A stretch of 64,000 nucleotides of DNA from positions 1,302,001-1,366,000 of the forward strand of contig CP073694.1 of assembly GCA_018228705.1 (NCBI GenBank), given 5' to 3'. The notes under the pieces were generated by a model. It was not told the DNA's origin and did not search any database. It was given only the letters and a program-made list of their open reading frames with translations. Below, piece by piece: positions 49,207-57,603 of this stretch (position 1 is the first letter of the stretch; the number at the start of each line of letters is the position of its first letter). Source of the DNA: Dysosmobacter sp. Marseille-Q4140. Its GTDB lineage: Bacteria > Bacillota > Clostridia > Oscillospirales > Oscillospiraceae. Position numbers and translations under genes: made by a program.

Positions 49207-50106
49207 TTATTCGTCCCGGTAGCCAAAGCCCCTCACATAATTCATGTTGTCCCGCCAGTTTTCCTTGACCTTCACCCAGGTCTCCAGAAACACCTTCGTA
49301 CCCATGAACTTCTCCATGTCCCGGCGGGCCAGGGAGCTGATCTTTTTCAGCATGGCCCCCTGCTTGCCGATGATGATGCCCTTGTGGCTGGCCTTCTCGC
49401 AGTAGATCACCGCGTCCACGTCCACCACGCCGCTGTCCCGCTCGGAGAATTTGGTGATCTCCACGGCGGTGCCGTGGGGGATCTCCTTGTCCAGGCACAG
49501 CAGCAGCTTCTCCCGCAGGATCTCACCCATCATCTGCCGCTCCGGCTGGTCGGAGGTCTGGCCCTCCGGGAACAGCCGGGGGCTCTCCTGGCCGTACTTG
49601 CGCAGCTCGCCCATCAGCTCCTCCAGCCCCGCGCCGGTGTGGGCGGAGATGGGCAGGATGGCATCGAAGCCGTCCCAAACCTCGTTGTAGGCGGCGATCA
49701 CCGGCAGCAGCTCCGCCGGCTCCACGGTGTCGATCTTGTTGATGCACAGGATGCAGGGGAGCTGTTCTTCCCGGATGCGGTCAATCAGGGCCTGCTCCGG
49801 GGCGCCTACATGGGCGATGGGTTCCACCAGCAAAAGGGCGCAGTCCACGTCGGAGAGGCTGGAGGTGACCACCTTCACCATATACTCTCCCAGGGCGTGA
49901 CGGGGCTTGTGGAGGCCCGGGGTGTCCAGCAGGATGAACTGAGTGTCCCCCCGCTCCACCACGCCGTAAATACGGTTGCGGGTGGTCTGGGCCTTGTTGG
50001 AGACGATAGCGACCTTCTCCCCCACCAGGGCGTTGGTCAGGCTGGACTTGCCCACATTGGGCCGTCCGCAGACGGTGATCATGGCGACATTTTTGATTTC
50101 AGACAT
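49207..50106 (-). CDS. era: GTPase Era
   Basis: 299 residues. G-motifs are all present: GRPNVGKSSLTNAL (G1), LLDTPGLHKPRHALGEYMV (G3), CINKIDTVEP (G4) and PISAHTGAGLEEL (G5). The C-terminal KH domain has the signature IGKQGAMLKKISSLARRDMEKFMGTKVFLETWVKVKENWRDN. Era binds the 3' end of 16S rRNA during 30S assembly. Its 3' end is duplicated twice downstream, and the resident copy differs from those duplicates by four synonymous changes. Confidence 0.97.
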   Translation of the reverse strand: MSEIKNVAMITVCGRPNVGKSSLTNALVGEKVAIVSNKAQTTRNRIYGVVERGDTQFILLDTPGLHKPRHALGEYMVKVVTSSLSDVDCALLLVEPIAHVGAPEQALIDRIREEQLPCILCINKIDTVEPAELLPVIAAYNEVWDGFDAILPISAHTGAGLEELMGELRKYGQESPRLFPEGQTSDQPERQMMGEILREKLLLCLDKEIPHGTAVEITKFSERDSGVVDVDAVIYCEKASHKGIIIGKQGAMLKKISSLARRDMEKFMGTKVFLETWVKVKENWRDNMNYVRGFGYRDE

Positions 50107-50159
50107 AGGTGATCCTCAGCTTTCTTTCATTTGAGCATTATTTTTTGAGAAGAGACGGC

Positions 50160-50188
50160 TTGACAACACCGCTCAAATCGGCTATATT
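50160..50188 (+). promoter_or_regulatory. Promoter of the SMR exporter
   Basis: TTGACA (50160-50165), 17 bases, TATATT (50183-50188). Good match to sigma-A consensus. Confidence 0.85.
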
Positions 50189-50194
50189 GGGTGC

Positions 50195-50281
50195 GCTGTT
50201 CCGCTGCCGAGTGGAACAGAAGCGTTTGCTTTCACACCGTCAGGCCATCGCAGGTGTGAAAACAAGCGCTATTTTTTATTT
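50195..50281 (+). ncRNA. Structured leader with terminator, candidate guanidine-responsive riboswitch
   Basis: Two hairpins: CTGTTCC-N10-GGAACAG (about 50197-50220), then a long stem with arms GCGTTTGCTTTCACACC and GGTGTGAAAACAAGCGC (50222-50269) and a T-run. This is an attenuator in front of a guanidinium-exporter-like gene. The two-hairpin plan recalls the class-IV guanidine riboswitch, but I cannot confirm its conserved bases. Confidence 0.5.
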
Positions 50282-50297
50282 TGGAGGTACAGTGGTC

Positions 50298-50618
50298 ATG
50301 GCATGGATCAATTTGTTGATTGCAGGCGGGTTGGAGGTCTTTTGGTCCACCTTTCTGAAACTCTCAGAGGGATTTACCCGCCCTCTGTACAGCGTAATAG
50401 CTGTAGCAGGTATGACCCTCAGCTTCTTCTTTCTCGCCCAAGCCACCAAGGTACTCCCTCTGGGCACAGCCTATGGTATCTGGACGGGAATCGGAGCTGT
50501 GGGCGCCGTAGCAGTGGGGATCATTCTTTTTAAAGAACCGGTCACCGCCCTTCGGCTGCTCTTCGCAGCACTTTTGCTGGTGGGTATTATCGGTCTGAAA
50601 ATCACCTCAACCCATTGA
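50298..50618 (+). CDS. SMR-family guanidinium exporter-like protein
   Basis: 106 residues from ATG 50298 with a GGAGGTAC site. Four hydrophobic spans typical of small multidrug resistance proteins, with the essential Glu 13 in AGGLEVFWSTFLKLSEGF. The K-L-S-E-G-F and PLGTAYGIWTGIGAVGAVAVGIILFKEP motifs fit the Gdx/SugE subgroup, which exports guanidinium by proton exchange, rather than the Qac drug pumps. A leader with a terminator hairpin precedes it. Confidence 0.88.
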   Translation: MAWINLLIAGGLEVFWSTFLKLSEGFTRPLYSVIAVAGMTLSFFFLAQATKVLPLGTAYGIWTGIGAVGAVAVGIILFKEPVTALRLLFAALLLVGIIGLKITSTH

Positions 50619-50627
50619 CACCCCGCC

Positions 50628-53453
50628 TTACCCCAGCATCCGTTTGAGATACTGGCCCGTATAGCTCTTCTCGCAGGCGGCCACTTCCTCCGGCGTGCCG
50701 GTGACGACGATGGTGCCGCCGCCGTCGCCGCCCTCGGGCCCCAGGTCGATGAGATGGTCAGCGCACTTGATGACATCCAGGTTGTGCTCGATGACCACCA
50801 CGGTATTGCCGCCCTCCACCAGCCGCTGGAGCACCTCCAGGAGCTTGCGCACGTCGTCGCTGTGGAGGCCGGTGGTGGGCTCGTCCAGGATATAGATGGT
50901 CTTTCCCGTGGCGATCTTGCTCAGCTCCGTGGCCAGCTTCACCCGCTGGGCCTCGCCGCCGGAGAGCTCCGTGGAGGGCTGGCCCAGCTTCACGTACCCC
51001 AATCCCACATCCTGGAGGGTCTGGAGCTTGTTGCGCAGCTTCGGCAGGGCGGAGAAGAACTCCACTCCCTCGTCCACGGTCATGTCCAGCACGTCGGCGA
51101 TGTTCTTGCCCTTGTAGTGGACCTCCAGGGTCTCCCGGTTATACCGCTTTCCCTTGCACACCTCGCAGGGCACGAAGATATCCGGCAGGAAGTGCATCTC
51201 GATCTTCAGCATACCGTCGCCGGAGCAGGCCTCGCACCGGCCGCCCCGGACGTTGAAGGAGAACCGGCCGGGCCCGTAGCCCCGGCTCTTGGCCTCCTGG
51301 GTGGCGGCGAACAGATCCCGGATGTCGTTGAAAAGCCCCGTATAGGTGGCCGGGTTGGACCGGGGCGTCCGGCCGATGGGGCTCTGGTCGATGTTGACCA
51401 CCTTGTCCAGATACTCGATCCCCTCGATCCGGTCGCACTTGCCGGGGTGGACCTTCATCCGCATCAGCTCCGCCCCCAGCCGCTTGAAGAGGATCTCGTT
51501 GACAAGGGACGACTTTCCGCTGCCGGAGACACCGGTGACCACGGTAAAGGTTCCTAATGGGAAGGTGACGTCGATGTGCCGCAGGTTGTTCTCCGCCGCG
51601 CCCACGACCTTCAGGAACTTTCCGCTGCCCTTACGGCGCACAGAGGGAACCGGGATTTTTTTCTTGCCGGAGAGATACTGGCCGGTCAAGCTGTTGGGAT
51701 CGGCCATGACCTCCTCCGGCGTACCGGCGGAGACCACCTCGCCGCCGTGGATGCCGGCGCCGGGACCGATGTCGATGAGGTAATCGGCGGCGCGCATGGT
51801 GTCCTCGTCGTGCTCCACCACCAGCAGTGTGTTGCCCAGGTCCCGGAGATTCCGGAGCGTAGAGAGCAGCTTGTCGTTGTCCCGCTGGTGGAGGCCGATG
51901 GAGGGCTCGTCCAAGATATAGAGGACCCCCATGAGACTGGAGCCGATCTGGGTAGCCAGACGGATCCGCTGGCTCTCGCCGCCGGAGAGGGTCCCGGCGC
52001 TGCGGCTCAGGGTCAGGTATCCCAGGCCCACGGACTGGAGAAAGCCCAGCCGGGACCGGATCTCCTTGAGGATCCGGTCGGCGATCAGGTGCTGCTGCTC
52101 CGTCAGCTCCAGCCGATCTACCCATTGGAGCTCGTCCACCACGGACAGGCGGGTCAAAGCATCGATGTCCTTGTCGCCCACGGTGACGGCCAGGGACTCC
52201 TTTTTCAGCCGCTTGCCCTTGCAGGTGGGGCAGGGGCACTCCGCCATCAGCTCCTCCAGCTCCCGTTTGCTGGCGTCGGACTGGGTCTCCCGCCAGCGGC
52301 GCTCGATGTTGTTGCAGATGCCTTCGAAGGGCTGGTACAGCACACCCTTGCCCCGGGGTTGGTCGTAGTGGAGTTCCAGCTTCTCCCCGCCGGTGCCGTA
52401 GAAGATGATCTCACGGATCTCCTCCGGCAGGGTGTCCCAGGGCTCCGTCAGGGAGAAGTGATACTTTTTGGACAACGCCTCAAAGTACATCCGGGAGATG
52501 CCGTCGCCCCGGATATTGTTCCAGCCGCTGGCCTGGATGGCCCCCTCCAGGATAGACAATGACCCGTCCGGCACGATCAGGGCCGGGTCCACCTTCAGCT
52601 GGCTGCCCAGACCCGTGCAGGTGGGGCAGGCGCCGAAGGGGTTGTTGAAGGAGAACATCCGGGGGGTCAGCTCCTCGATGGAGATGCCGCAGTCCTCGCA
52701 GGCGTAGTTCTGGGAGAACATCAGGTCCTGCTCCTCCCGCAGCAGGTTCACGATCACCAGCCCCCCGGAGAGGTTGGAGGCGGTCTCCACGCTGTCGGTC
52801 AGCCGCTGCTGGATGTCGGGCCGGATGATGAGCCGGTCCACGATGACCTCGATGTTGTGCTTCTTATTCTTCTCCAGCTTGATCTCCTCGTCCAGCTCGT
52901 AGAGGTTCCCGTCGGCCCGGACCCGGACGTAGCCGGAGCGCTTGGCGTCCTCGAACACCTTGGCGTGCTCGCCCTTCTTGCCCCGGATCACCGGAGCCAT
53001 GACCTGGATGCGGGTGCCCTCGGGCAGAGCCAGGACCTGGTCAATGATCTGGTCGATGGTCTGCTGGCGGATGACCTTGCCGCACTTGGGGCAGTGGGGC
53101 GTACCCACCCGGGCCCAGAGCAGGCGCAGGTAGTCGTAGATCTCCGTCACCGTGCCCACAGTGGAGCGGGGGTTCTTGCTGGTGGTCTTTTGGTCGATGG
53201 AGATGGCCGGAGAGAGGCCCTCGATATAGTCCACGTCCGGCTTGTCCATCTGCCCCAGGAACATCCGGGCGTAGGAGCTTAAAGACTCCACGTACCGCCG
53301 CTGTCCCTCGGCGTAGATGGTGTCGAAGGCCAGGGAGGACTTGCCGGAGCCGCTGAGGCCCGTCATCACCACCAGCTTGTCCCGGGGGATGGTGACGTCG
53401 ATATTTTTCAGGTTGTTGGCGCGGGCGCCTTTGACGATGATCTTGTCCTGCAT
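50628..53453 (-). CDS. uvrA: Excinuclease ABC subunit A
   Basis: 941 residues from ATG 53453 with an AAAGGAGAACC site; a longer frame exists upstream but runs into repeat DNA. Two ABC ATPase modules: Walker [27 protein letters not shown] and [15 protein letters not shown], signatures [12 protein letters not shown] and [12 protein letters not shown], and zinc cysteine sites [16 protein letters not shown] and [32 protein letters not shown]. UvrA starts nucleotide excision repair by recognising damage. uvrB is 4.4 kb away on the same strand. Confidence 0.97.
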   Translation of the reverse strand: MQDKIIVKGARANNLKNIDVTIPRDKLVVMTGLSGSGKSSLAFDTIYAEGQRRYVESLSSYARMFLGQMDKPDVDYIEGLSPAISIDQKTTSKNPRSTVGTVTEIYDYLRLLWARVGTPHCPKCGKVIRQQTIDQIIDQVLALPEGTRIQVMAPVIRGKKGEHAKVFEDAKRSGYVRVRADGNLYELDEEIKLEKNKKHNIEVIVDRLIIRPDIQQRLTDSVETASNLSGGLVIVNLLREEQDLMFSQNYACEDCGISIEELTPRMFSFNNPFGACPTCTGLGSQLKVDPALIVPDGSLSILEGAIQASGWNNIRGDGISRMYFEALSKKYHFSLTEPWDTLPEEIREIIFYGTGGEKLELHYDQPRGKGVLYQPFEGICNNIERRWRETQSDASKRELEELMAECPCPTCKGKRLKKESLAVTVGDKDIDALTRLSVVDELQWVDRLELTEQQHLIADRILKEIRSRLGFLQSVGLGYLTLSRSAGTLSGGESQRIRLATQIGSSLMGVLYILDEPSIGLHQRDNDKLLSTLRNLRDLGNTLLVVEHDEDTMRAADYLIDIGPGAGIHGGEVVSAGTPEEVMADPNSLTGQYLSGKKKIPVPSVRRKGSGKFLKVVGAAENNLRHIDVTFPLGTFTVVTGVSGSGKSSLVNEILFKRLGAELMRMKVHPGKCDRIEGIEYLDKVVNIDQSPIGRTPRSNPATYTGLFNDIRDLFAATQEAKSRGYGPGRFSFNVRGGRCEACSGDGMLKIEMHFLPDIFVPCEVCKGKRYNRETLEVHYKGKNIADVLDMTVDEGVEFFSALPKLRNKLQTLQDVGLGYVKLGQPSTELSGGEAQRVKLATELSKIATGKTIYILDEPTTGLHSDDVRKLLEVLQRLVEGGNTVVVIEHNLDVIKCADHLIDLGPEGGDGGGTIVVTGTPEEVAACEKSYTGQYLKRMLG

Positions 53454-53532
53454 GGGGGATGGTTCTCCTTTTATTTCGTTCAAATGCCGCGCAATGGCGG
53501 CGAGTAATTCTTTTTCCGAAGGCCGGGAGATT

Positions 53533-53750
53533 CCCGGGGGACTGCACCCCCCATTTTCTTTTCGTCTTGTCGAAAAGAAAACGGGCCGTGCACGGTCCAA
53601 AAGAAAACACGCTTGGACGAACAGGCGTCCCGCCTGTTCGTGAGTACGGGGGGCGAGCGAATCGGACCGGCGGGGATCGGCGGCCCCGTCGTCCCTGCGC
53701 CCTACCCCGGTTGTCAAAATACCCTGGAGCCGCATAGACCGTGCGGCGGA
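53533..53750 (-). repeat. Long structured repeat, copy 1 (inverted)
   Basis: Reverse complement matches copies at 53913-54134 and 56860-57093: blocks GCGCAGGGACGACGGGGC, CCGATTCGCTCG, a hairpin GAACAGGCG-GGA-CGCCTGTTC, GACCGTGCACGGC, TTTTCGACAAGACGAAAAG and ATGGGGGGTGCAGTCCCCC. It lies just upstream of uvrA. Confidence 0.75.
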
Positions 53751-53782
53751 GGGACGGGGTGGAACCCTGAATCGGCGTATTT

Positions 53783-53873
53783 CTATTCCCGCGCGTTCCG
53801 CTTTGCTACGCGCTGCCGGAAGTGCGGTGCGGTGCCGGGGCAGCGCCTAGCACAGCGGAAGGCGCGGGGATAG
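53783..53873. repeat. Large imperfect inverted repeat
   Basis: CTATTCCCGCGCGTTCCGCT (53783-53802) pairs with AGCGGAAGGCGCGGGGATAG (53854-53873), and inner bases also pair. It is the axis between repeat copies 1 and 2, which face each other. Confidence 0.7.
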
Positions 53874-53912
53874 AAGCAGAGGCAAATGCGATAACCACCC
53901 CGTTCGCCCACC

Positions 53913-54134
53913 GCAGTCGTTATGCGGGAACCGGGTTCTTCAAGTGCCGTGGTAAGACGCAGGGACGACGGGGCCGCCGATCCCCGCCGCACCGATTCGC
54001 ACGACCATCGTACTTCGGCAAATAAGCTCCGAACGGAGCGTTTTGCCGCCCGGCGGTTTTCTCTTACACCGGCCGCGGCGCATTCTCTTTTGTCAAGACA
54101 AAAGAGAATGGGGGGCGGATCCCCTGCGGGGAGC
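53913..54134 (+). repeat. Long structured repeat, copy 2
   Basis: Same blocks in plus orientation: GACGCAGGGACGACGGGGC, CCGATTCGCACGACCATCGTA, hairpin GCTCCG-AAC-GGAGC, ACCGGCCGCGGC, CATTCTCTTTTGTC / GACAAAAGAGAATG stem, and GGGGGGCGGATCCCC. No gene is seen within 53454-54246. Confidence 0.75.
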
Positions 54135-54198
54135 CCGTAGCTAACCCGGCCCGACGAGGAAAGGGCAATCCCATGCGAGCGCCTGACGGGGCAGGAAC

Positions 54199-54220
54199 GG
54201 GCGGATATTGAATCCGCCCC
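54199..54220. repeat. Short palindromic repeat GGGCGGATATTGAATCCGCC
   Basis: A 9-bp stem with a short loop. A near-identical copy with one changed base lies at 56741-56762. Both are followed by CCTAC. Confidence 0.65.
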
Positions 54221-54246
54221 TACGGGCGCGGCGCTGAGTCTGGCTC

Positions 54247-54465
54247 CTACCGGGTCTCGCTGCGGCCCAGCAGATAATCCGTCGTCACGCCATAGTAATC
54301 CGCCAGGGCGCACAATGTCAATACAGGAAGATTGATCTCTCCATGTTCCACCCTCTGGTAATGCCGCAGGGTAACATTCAAAACTCCCGCAAGTTCCCTC
54401 TGGGGCAATTTTCGCTCGGTCCGCAGCTCTCGCAAGCGTTGTCCCATTATCTGTAATGTGTCCAT
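54247..54465 (-). CDS. Cro/CI-type HTH regulator
   Basis: 72 residues from ATG 54465 with an AAGGAGAATATT site (the frame runs further upstream without a site). XRE domain: MGQRLRELRTERKLPQRELAGVLNVTLRHYQRVEHGEINLPVLTLCALADYYGVTTDYLLGRSE. It is divergent from a small gene at 54551. Two identical-plan palindromes, ACGAC-N7-GTCGT, lie between them and are very probably its operators. Confidence 0.88.
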   Translation of the reverse strand: MDTLQIMGQRLRELRTERKLPQRELAGVLNVTLRHYQRVEHGEINLPVLTLCALADYYGVTTDYLLGRSETR

Positions 54466-54475
54466 AATATTCTCC

Positions 54476-54532
54476 TTGACATACGACTTTTCGCGTCGTA
54501 TAATAAGAGCGTAGAACGACATATAAAGTCGT
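54476..54532 (+). promoter_or_regulatory. Promoter with two ACGAC-N7-GTCGT operators
   Basis: TTGACA (54476-54481), 17 bases, TATAAT (54499-54504) reads toward the gene at 54551. Palindrome 1 (54483-54499) fills the spacer between -35 and -10; palindrome 2 (54516-54532) lies 33 bases further, just downstream of the start point. Confidence 0.85.
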
Positions 54533-54550
54533 TATTGGGGAGGGTATTTT

Positions 54551-54808
54551 ATGAACCCCATCTATGAAGCGCTGTTTGATACCTACGGCTGCTCCGTTCT
54601 CAAGGAGGCGGACAACTACGACGAGGATGCCATCACCGCCCTGCTGGAGCAGTGTGCCCCGGACCAGAAAGCCCGCTTGAAACTGGAGGACGCCTTCTTC
54701 GACCGCTACCTCCGCTGGTCCGCCGATGCCTTCGCCCTGAGGCTGCACCTGGGATTATCCCTGCTCCACGATCAGGTCCGCCGTGTCCGCTCCCAGCAGG
54801 TCCAGTAA
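54551..54808 (+). CDS. Hypothetical small helical protein
   Basis: 85 residues with a GGGGAGGG site. It is acidic and helical: NPIYEALFDTYGCSVLKEADNYDEDAITALLEQCAPDQKARLKLEDAFFDRYLRWSADAFALRLHLGLSLL. No domain is recognised, though proteins of this plan are encoded beside XRE genes in clostridia. The strong, doubly operated promoter shows it is the regulated partner of the divergent HTH gene. Its last 54 bases overlap the convergent ybaK-like gene. Confidence 0.72.
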   Translation: MNPIYEALFDTYGCSVLKEADNYDEDAITALLEQCAPDQKARLKLEDAFFDRYLRWSADAFALRLHLGLSLLHDQVRRVRSQQVQ

Positions 54809-55261
54809 GGCCCGGGGCGCCAGCTCCACCTGCGCGCCGATCTTTCCGGCGGAGATATAGATGGTGTCATAGTCCAGCACCGTCTCATGGAACACCGTGG
54901 GGTACTGCTTCTTCATGCCCACGGGGCTGCATCCGCCCCGGATGTAGCCGGTGACGGCGTTGATCTCCGCCACGTGCAGCAGCTCGATGGACTTCTCCCC
55001 CACCGCCCGGGCGGCCTTCTTCAGATCCAGGTTTTCCGCCACGGGCACCTCAAATACATAGATGCCCTTGGAGGCGCCCCGGGCCACCAGGGTCTTGAAG
55101 CCCCGGGCCGGGTCCTGGCCCAGGGCCGCCGCCACGTGGACGCCGTACTCCCGGGTGCCCTCAGGCCCCTCGCTGTCGTCATAAAACCGCGCGGTGTAGG
55201 GGATCTTCTTCTGATCCAGGATCCGCATGACGTTGGTCTTTTCCTCTTTTTTCTTTGCCAT
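54755..55261 (-). CDS. ybaK: Cys-tRNA(Pro)/Cys-tRNA(Cys) deacylase, YbaK type
   Basis: 168 residues, complete YbaK/EbsC domain: TNVMRILDQKKIPYTARFYDDSEGPEGTREYGVHVAAALGQDPARGFKTLVARG, the active-site Lys in VPVAENLDLKKAARAVGEKSIELL, and GYIRGGCSPVGMKKQYPTVF. The enzyme hydrolyses mischarged Cys-tRNA(Pro). It follows two DMT exporters on the minus strand with a 7-base gap. Confidence 0.94.
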   Translation of the reverse strand: MAKKKEEKTNVMRILDQKKIPYTARFYDDSEGPEGTREYGVHVAAALGQDPARGFKTLVARGASKGIYVFEVPVAENLDLKKAARAVGEKSIELLHVAEINAVTGYIRGGCSPVGMKKQYPTVFHETVLDYDTIYISAGKIGAQVELAPRALLDLLGADTADLIVEQG

Positions 55262-55268
55262 CGTTCTC

Positions 55269-56168
55269 TCACCTCAGAATATACACGCCCGCCAGCACGC
55301 ACACGATGCCGCCGGCGGTGAGGGCGCTCATGGGCTCCCGGAACACCAGCACCCCGGCCAGGGACGCCACCACCGGCTCCAGGCTTGCCATGATACTGGC
55401 CCTGCCCGCCTCCACCTGGCTGAGCCCCCGGGTGTACAGGATGTAGGGGGCTACGGTAGAGAAGGCCACCAGCCCCGCCGCCGTCAGCCACAGGGGCGGA
55501 CGGATGGAAAAGGCCGCCGCGATCTCCGCCGGCCGCAGCAGCACCAGCGACGCAGGGCCCGCGAACAAAAACGTCCACACCGTCACGGTCATGGAATCGT
55601 AGTGGGCCAGGGCGTACCGGCCGAACACGCTGTACAGGGCATAGAAAAAGCCCGCTCCCAGGCCCAGCAAAATCCCCGGCACCGTCACCGTCAGGTCCCC
55701 GGCAAAGACGCCGCAGACCAAGGCACAGCCCACCAGCGTCAACCCCAGGGCCGCCAGTTTCCGCTTCGTGACCGGCTCCTTCCACAGGATGGCCGACAGC
55801 ACCACCACGAACGACGGCGCCGTGTACAGCAGAATGGAGGCCACCGCCAGGGAGCAGAGCTTCTGGCAGGTGAAGTAGCACAGGGTGAACAGCACCACGC
55901 TCACTACGCCGGTGCCGAAGAAGTACTTGAGATGGGCCCGCTTCACGCGGAACACGGATCGGTCCCGCAGGGCGAACACCGCCGACAGCAGCGCCATGCC
56001 GCCGAAGTTCCGCACCACCACGATGGAGGCCGGGGACAGTCCTCCGGCCATCAGGCGGCGGTTCCACACGCCGATGATGCCCCACAGGGCCGCTGCCGCC
56101 AGGATGCAGGCGCAGGCCCCGGCGGCGCTCTTTTTGTTCTCTCTCACCGTAAAACGCTCGCTTTGCAT
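55269..56168 (-). CDS. EamA/DMT-family transporter
   Basis: 299 residues with two EamA halves of five hydrophobic spans each: first AAGACACILAAAALWGIIGVWNRRLMAGGLSPASIVVVRN, second ILLGLGAGFFYALYSVFGRYALAHYDSMTVTVWTFLFAG. The end segment SQVEAGRASIMASLEPVVASLAGVLVFREPMSALTAGGIV is diagnostic of the 10-span drug/metabolite exporters. Substrate unknown. No clear ribosome site is seen, but the gene lies 27 bases after a half-size EamA gene, suggesting coupling. Confidence 0.92.
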   Translation of the reverse strand: MQSERFTVRENKKSAAGACACILAAAALWGIIGVWNRRLMAGGLSPASIVVVRNFGGMALLSAVFALRDRSVFRVKRAHLKYFFGTGVVSVVLFTLCYFTCQKLCSLAVASILLYTAPSFVVVLSAILWKEPVTKRKLAALGLTLVGCALVCGVFAGDLTVTVPGILLGLGAGFFYALYSVFGRYALAHYDSMTVTVWTFLFAGPASLVLLRPAEIAAAFSIRPPLWLTAAGLVAFSTVAPYILYTRGLSQVEAGRASIMASLEPVVASLAGVLVFREPMSALTAGGIVCVLAGVYILR

Positions 56169-56195
56169 GGATTCAGGCGGCCGTCCGCCCGTTGC

Positions 56196-56609
56196 TTACA
56201 AGATCATCACGAAGGTCCCGGCGGTGATCAGCACGCCGCCCAGGACGGTCTTGAGGTCCGGCTGCTCATGGAGCACCAGAAAGGCCAGTACCAGGGAGAT
56301 CACCACGCTGAACTTGTCCACCGGCACCACACGGCTGGCCTGGCCGATCTGGAGGGCGTGGTAGTAGCACAGCCAGGAAAGGCCCGTGGCCGCGCCGGAG
56401 AGGGTCAGAAACACCCAGCTGCGCCGGCCGATGTCGGCCAGCCCTCCGATTTTTCCCGTCAGCAGCACGATGCCCCAGGCCAGCACCAGCACCACGGTGG
56501 TGCGGATGGCCGTGGCCAGATTGGAGTCCACGTTCTCAATGCCGATCTTTGCCAGAATGGACGTGAGGGCAGCGAACACCGCCGACAGCAGGGCAAACAG
56601 GAACCACAT
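56196..56609 (-). CDS. Half-size EamA-type transporter
   Basis: 137 residues from ATG 56609 with a GGGAGATGACG site. One EamA half only: MWFLFALLSAVFAALTSILAKIGIENVDSNLATAIRTTVVLVLAW ... VVPVDKFSVVISLVLAFLVLHEQPDLKTVLGGVLITAG, five hydrophobic spans. Proteins of this size exist as stand-alone dimers. The upstream frame is open for 180 further codons but through repeat DNA, so I do not extend it. Confidence 0.88.
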   Translation of the reverse strand: MWFLFALLSAVFAALTSILAKIGIENVDSNLATAIRTTVVLVLAWGIVLLTGKIGGLADIGRRSWVFLTLSGAATGLSWLCYYHALQIGQASRVVPVDKFSVVISLVLAFLVLHEQPDLKTVLGGVLITAGTFVMIL

Positions 56610-56740
56610 ACCGTCATCTCCCAAAGATGAAATTTTTCGCGGCCCGAGGGCCGTTTTTTTGTTTGGCCGAAAGGCCCGGCCCCCACCGGAAAAGCCCACA
56701 GTGCCCGCTGACGGCGGGGCGCGATGGTTACCGAGGCAGC

Positions 56741-56762
56741 GGGCGGATATTGAATTCGCCCC
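56741..56762. repeat. Short palindromic repeat, second copy
   Basis: GGGCGGATATTGAATTCGCC here matches 54199-54220 except for one base and is likewise followed by CCTAC. Confidence 0.65.
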
Positions 56763-56859
56763 TACAACCCCAGCCAGAAAGCCCGCATCGTCCGCTGGGG
56801 CAGCGCGTAACGCGCGGAGACAGGAGCAGAGACAAATGCGGTCTTGCGCCCCGGTCATC

Positions 56860-57093
56860 CGCCGCACGGTCTGTGCGGCTCCGGGGTATTTCGACCACCG
56901 GGGGACGGCGCAGGGTCGACGGGGCTTCCAACATCTGTCGGACCGATTCGCTCGACTCTCGTATTTGCCGGACCTTGCGCCTGCGGTGCAAAGTCCGGCA
57001 CCCGGCGCTTTTTCTCTTGGACCGGCCGCGGCCCGTTCTCTTTTTGGCGCTGTCAAAAAGAGAATGGGGGGCGGATCCCCACGGGGGCCCCAC
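56860..57093 (+). repeat. Long structured repeat, copy 3
   Basis: Shares with copies 1 and 2 the blocks CGCCGCACGGTCTGTGCGG, GGCGCAGGGTCGACGGGGC, CCGATTCGCTCGACTCTCGTA, GGACCGGCCGCGGC and GAGAATGGGGGGCGGATCCCC. At the variable position it has a longer hairpin with arms GCCGGACCTTGCGCC and GGTGCAAAGTCCGGC. No gene lies between 56610 and 57153. Confidence 0.75.
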
Positions 57094-57153
57094 AGCCACT
57101 CCGGCCCGCCGGTGCACTGATAAGTGCCTGTGCAGTACACAGGCCCCAAATCC

Positions 57154-57531
57154 TCAATGGCCCAGCAACACCCGAATGCCCTGCAAGGCTCTGTGCGCCG
57201 TCTTTTGGTCTATCAGCCCTTCCTTCGCCCATGTGGTAATTGTGATGGAATGGTCAAAAAACTCCAATTCTGCCACAGCGGGATTTCTTTGGGCAGCGCC
57301 GCTCTCTATGAACAGCACAATCCGCTGATTGGACACATTTGTTATAACAGTGCCACAGCCGCTCAGCATAAGCAGCGCCTCATCATAGCCGCAGGTATCC
57401 CGCGCCGTATACTGCTCCCGCTCGATCTGGAGCTTTGCATATTGTTTACGAGACAAGGACATCAGAAAGCCTGGAAACAGCGCTTCAAAAGCTTGCTCCA
57501 GCAATGCTTTTACTTCGGGCTCTCTCATCAT
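57154..57531 (-). CDS. Hypothetical protein
   Basis: 125 residues from ATG 57531 with a GGAGGTGG site. Starts MMREPEVKALLEQAFEALFP and contains RKQYAKLQIEREQYTARDTCGYDEALLMLSGCGTVITNVSNQRIVLFIESG. It is soluble, mixed alpha/beta, with no motif I know. It lies downstream of the duplicated uvrB 3' end on the same strand. Coding character (ribosome site, low-GC codons) supports a real gene. Confidence 0.65.
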   Translation of the reverse strand: MMREPEVKALLEQAFEALFPGFLMSLSRKQYAKLQIEREQYTARDTCGYDEALLMLSGCGTVITNVSNQRIVLFIESGAAQRNPAVAELEFFDHSITITTWAKEGLIDQKTAHRALQGIRVLLGH

Positions 57532-57603
57532 ACAATCCACCTCCAAATCAAGCAAGGCAGACGATTTTCTGCATGAATACCTGAATATATGGAGCACAAA
57601 GTG

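Noticed and set aside
48788..49222. Two similar plus-strand frames of about 68 codons in tandem
   Set aside because: They are the two copies of the era-linked repeat read on the opposite strand; no ribosome sites.
48748..49261. CRISPR-like or satellite array at era
   Set aside because: Repeats are about 55 bases with 175-base related intervals that are copies of one element, not unique spacers, and no cas genes are present.
53783..54748. 321-codon minus-strand frame spanning the HTH gene and repeat DNA
   Set aside because: It runs through the structured repeats and across the operator region of a clear XRE gene. Similar arginine-rich frames occur in the other repeat copies, so it reflects repeat sequence, not a protein.
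56610..57149. Upstream extension of the half-size EamA gene
   Set aside because: The extension passes through repeat copy 3; ATG 56609 has its own ribosome site and gives a normal EamA half.
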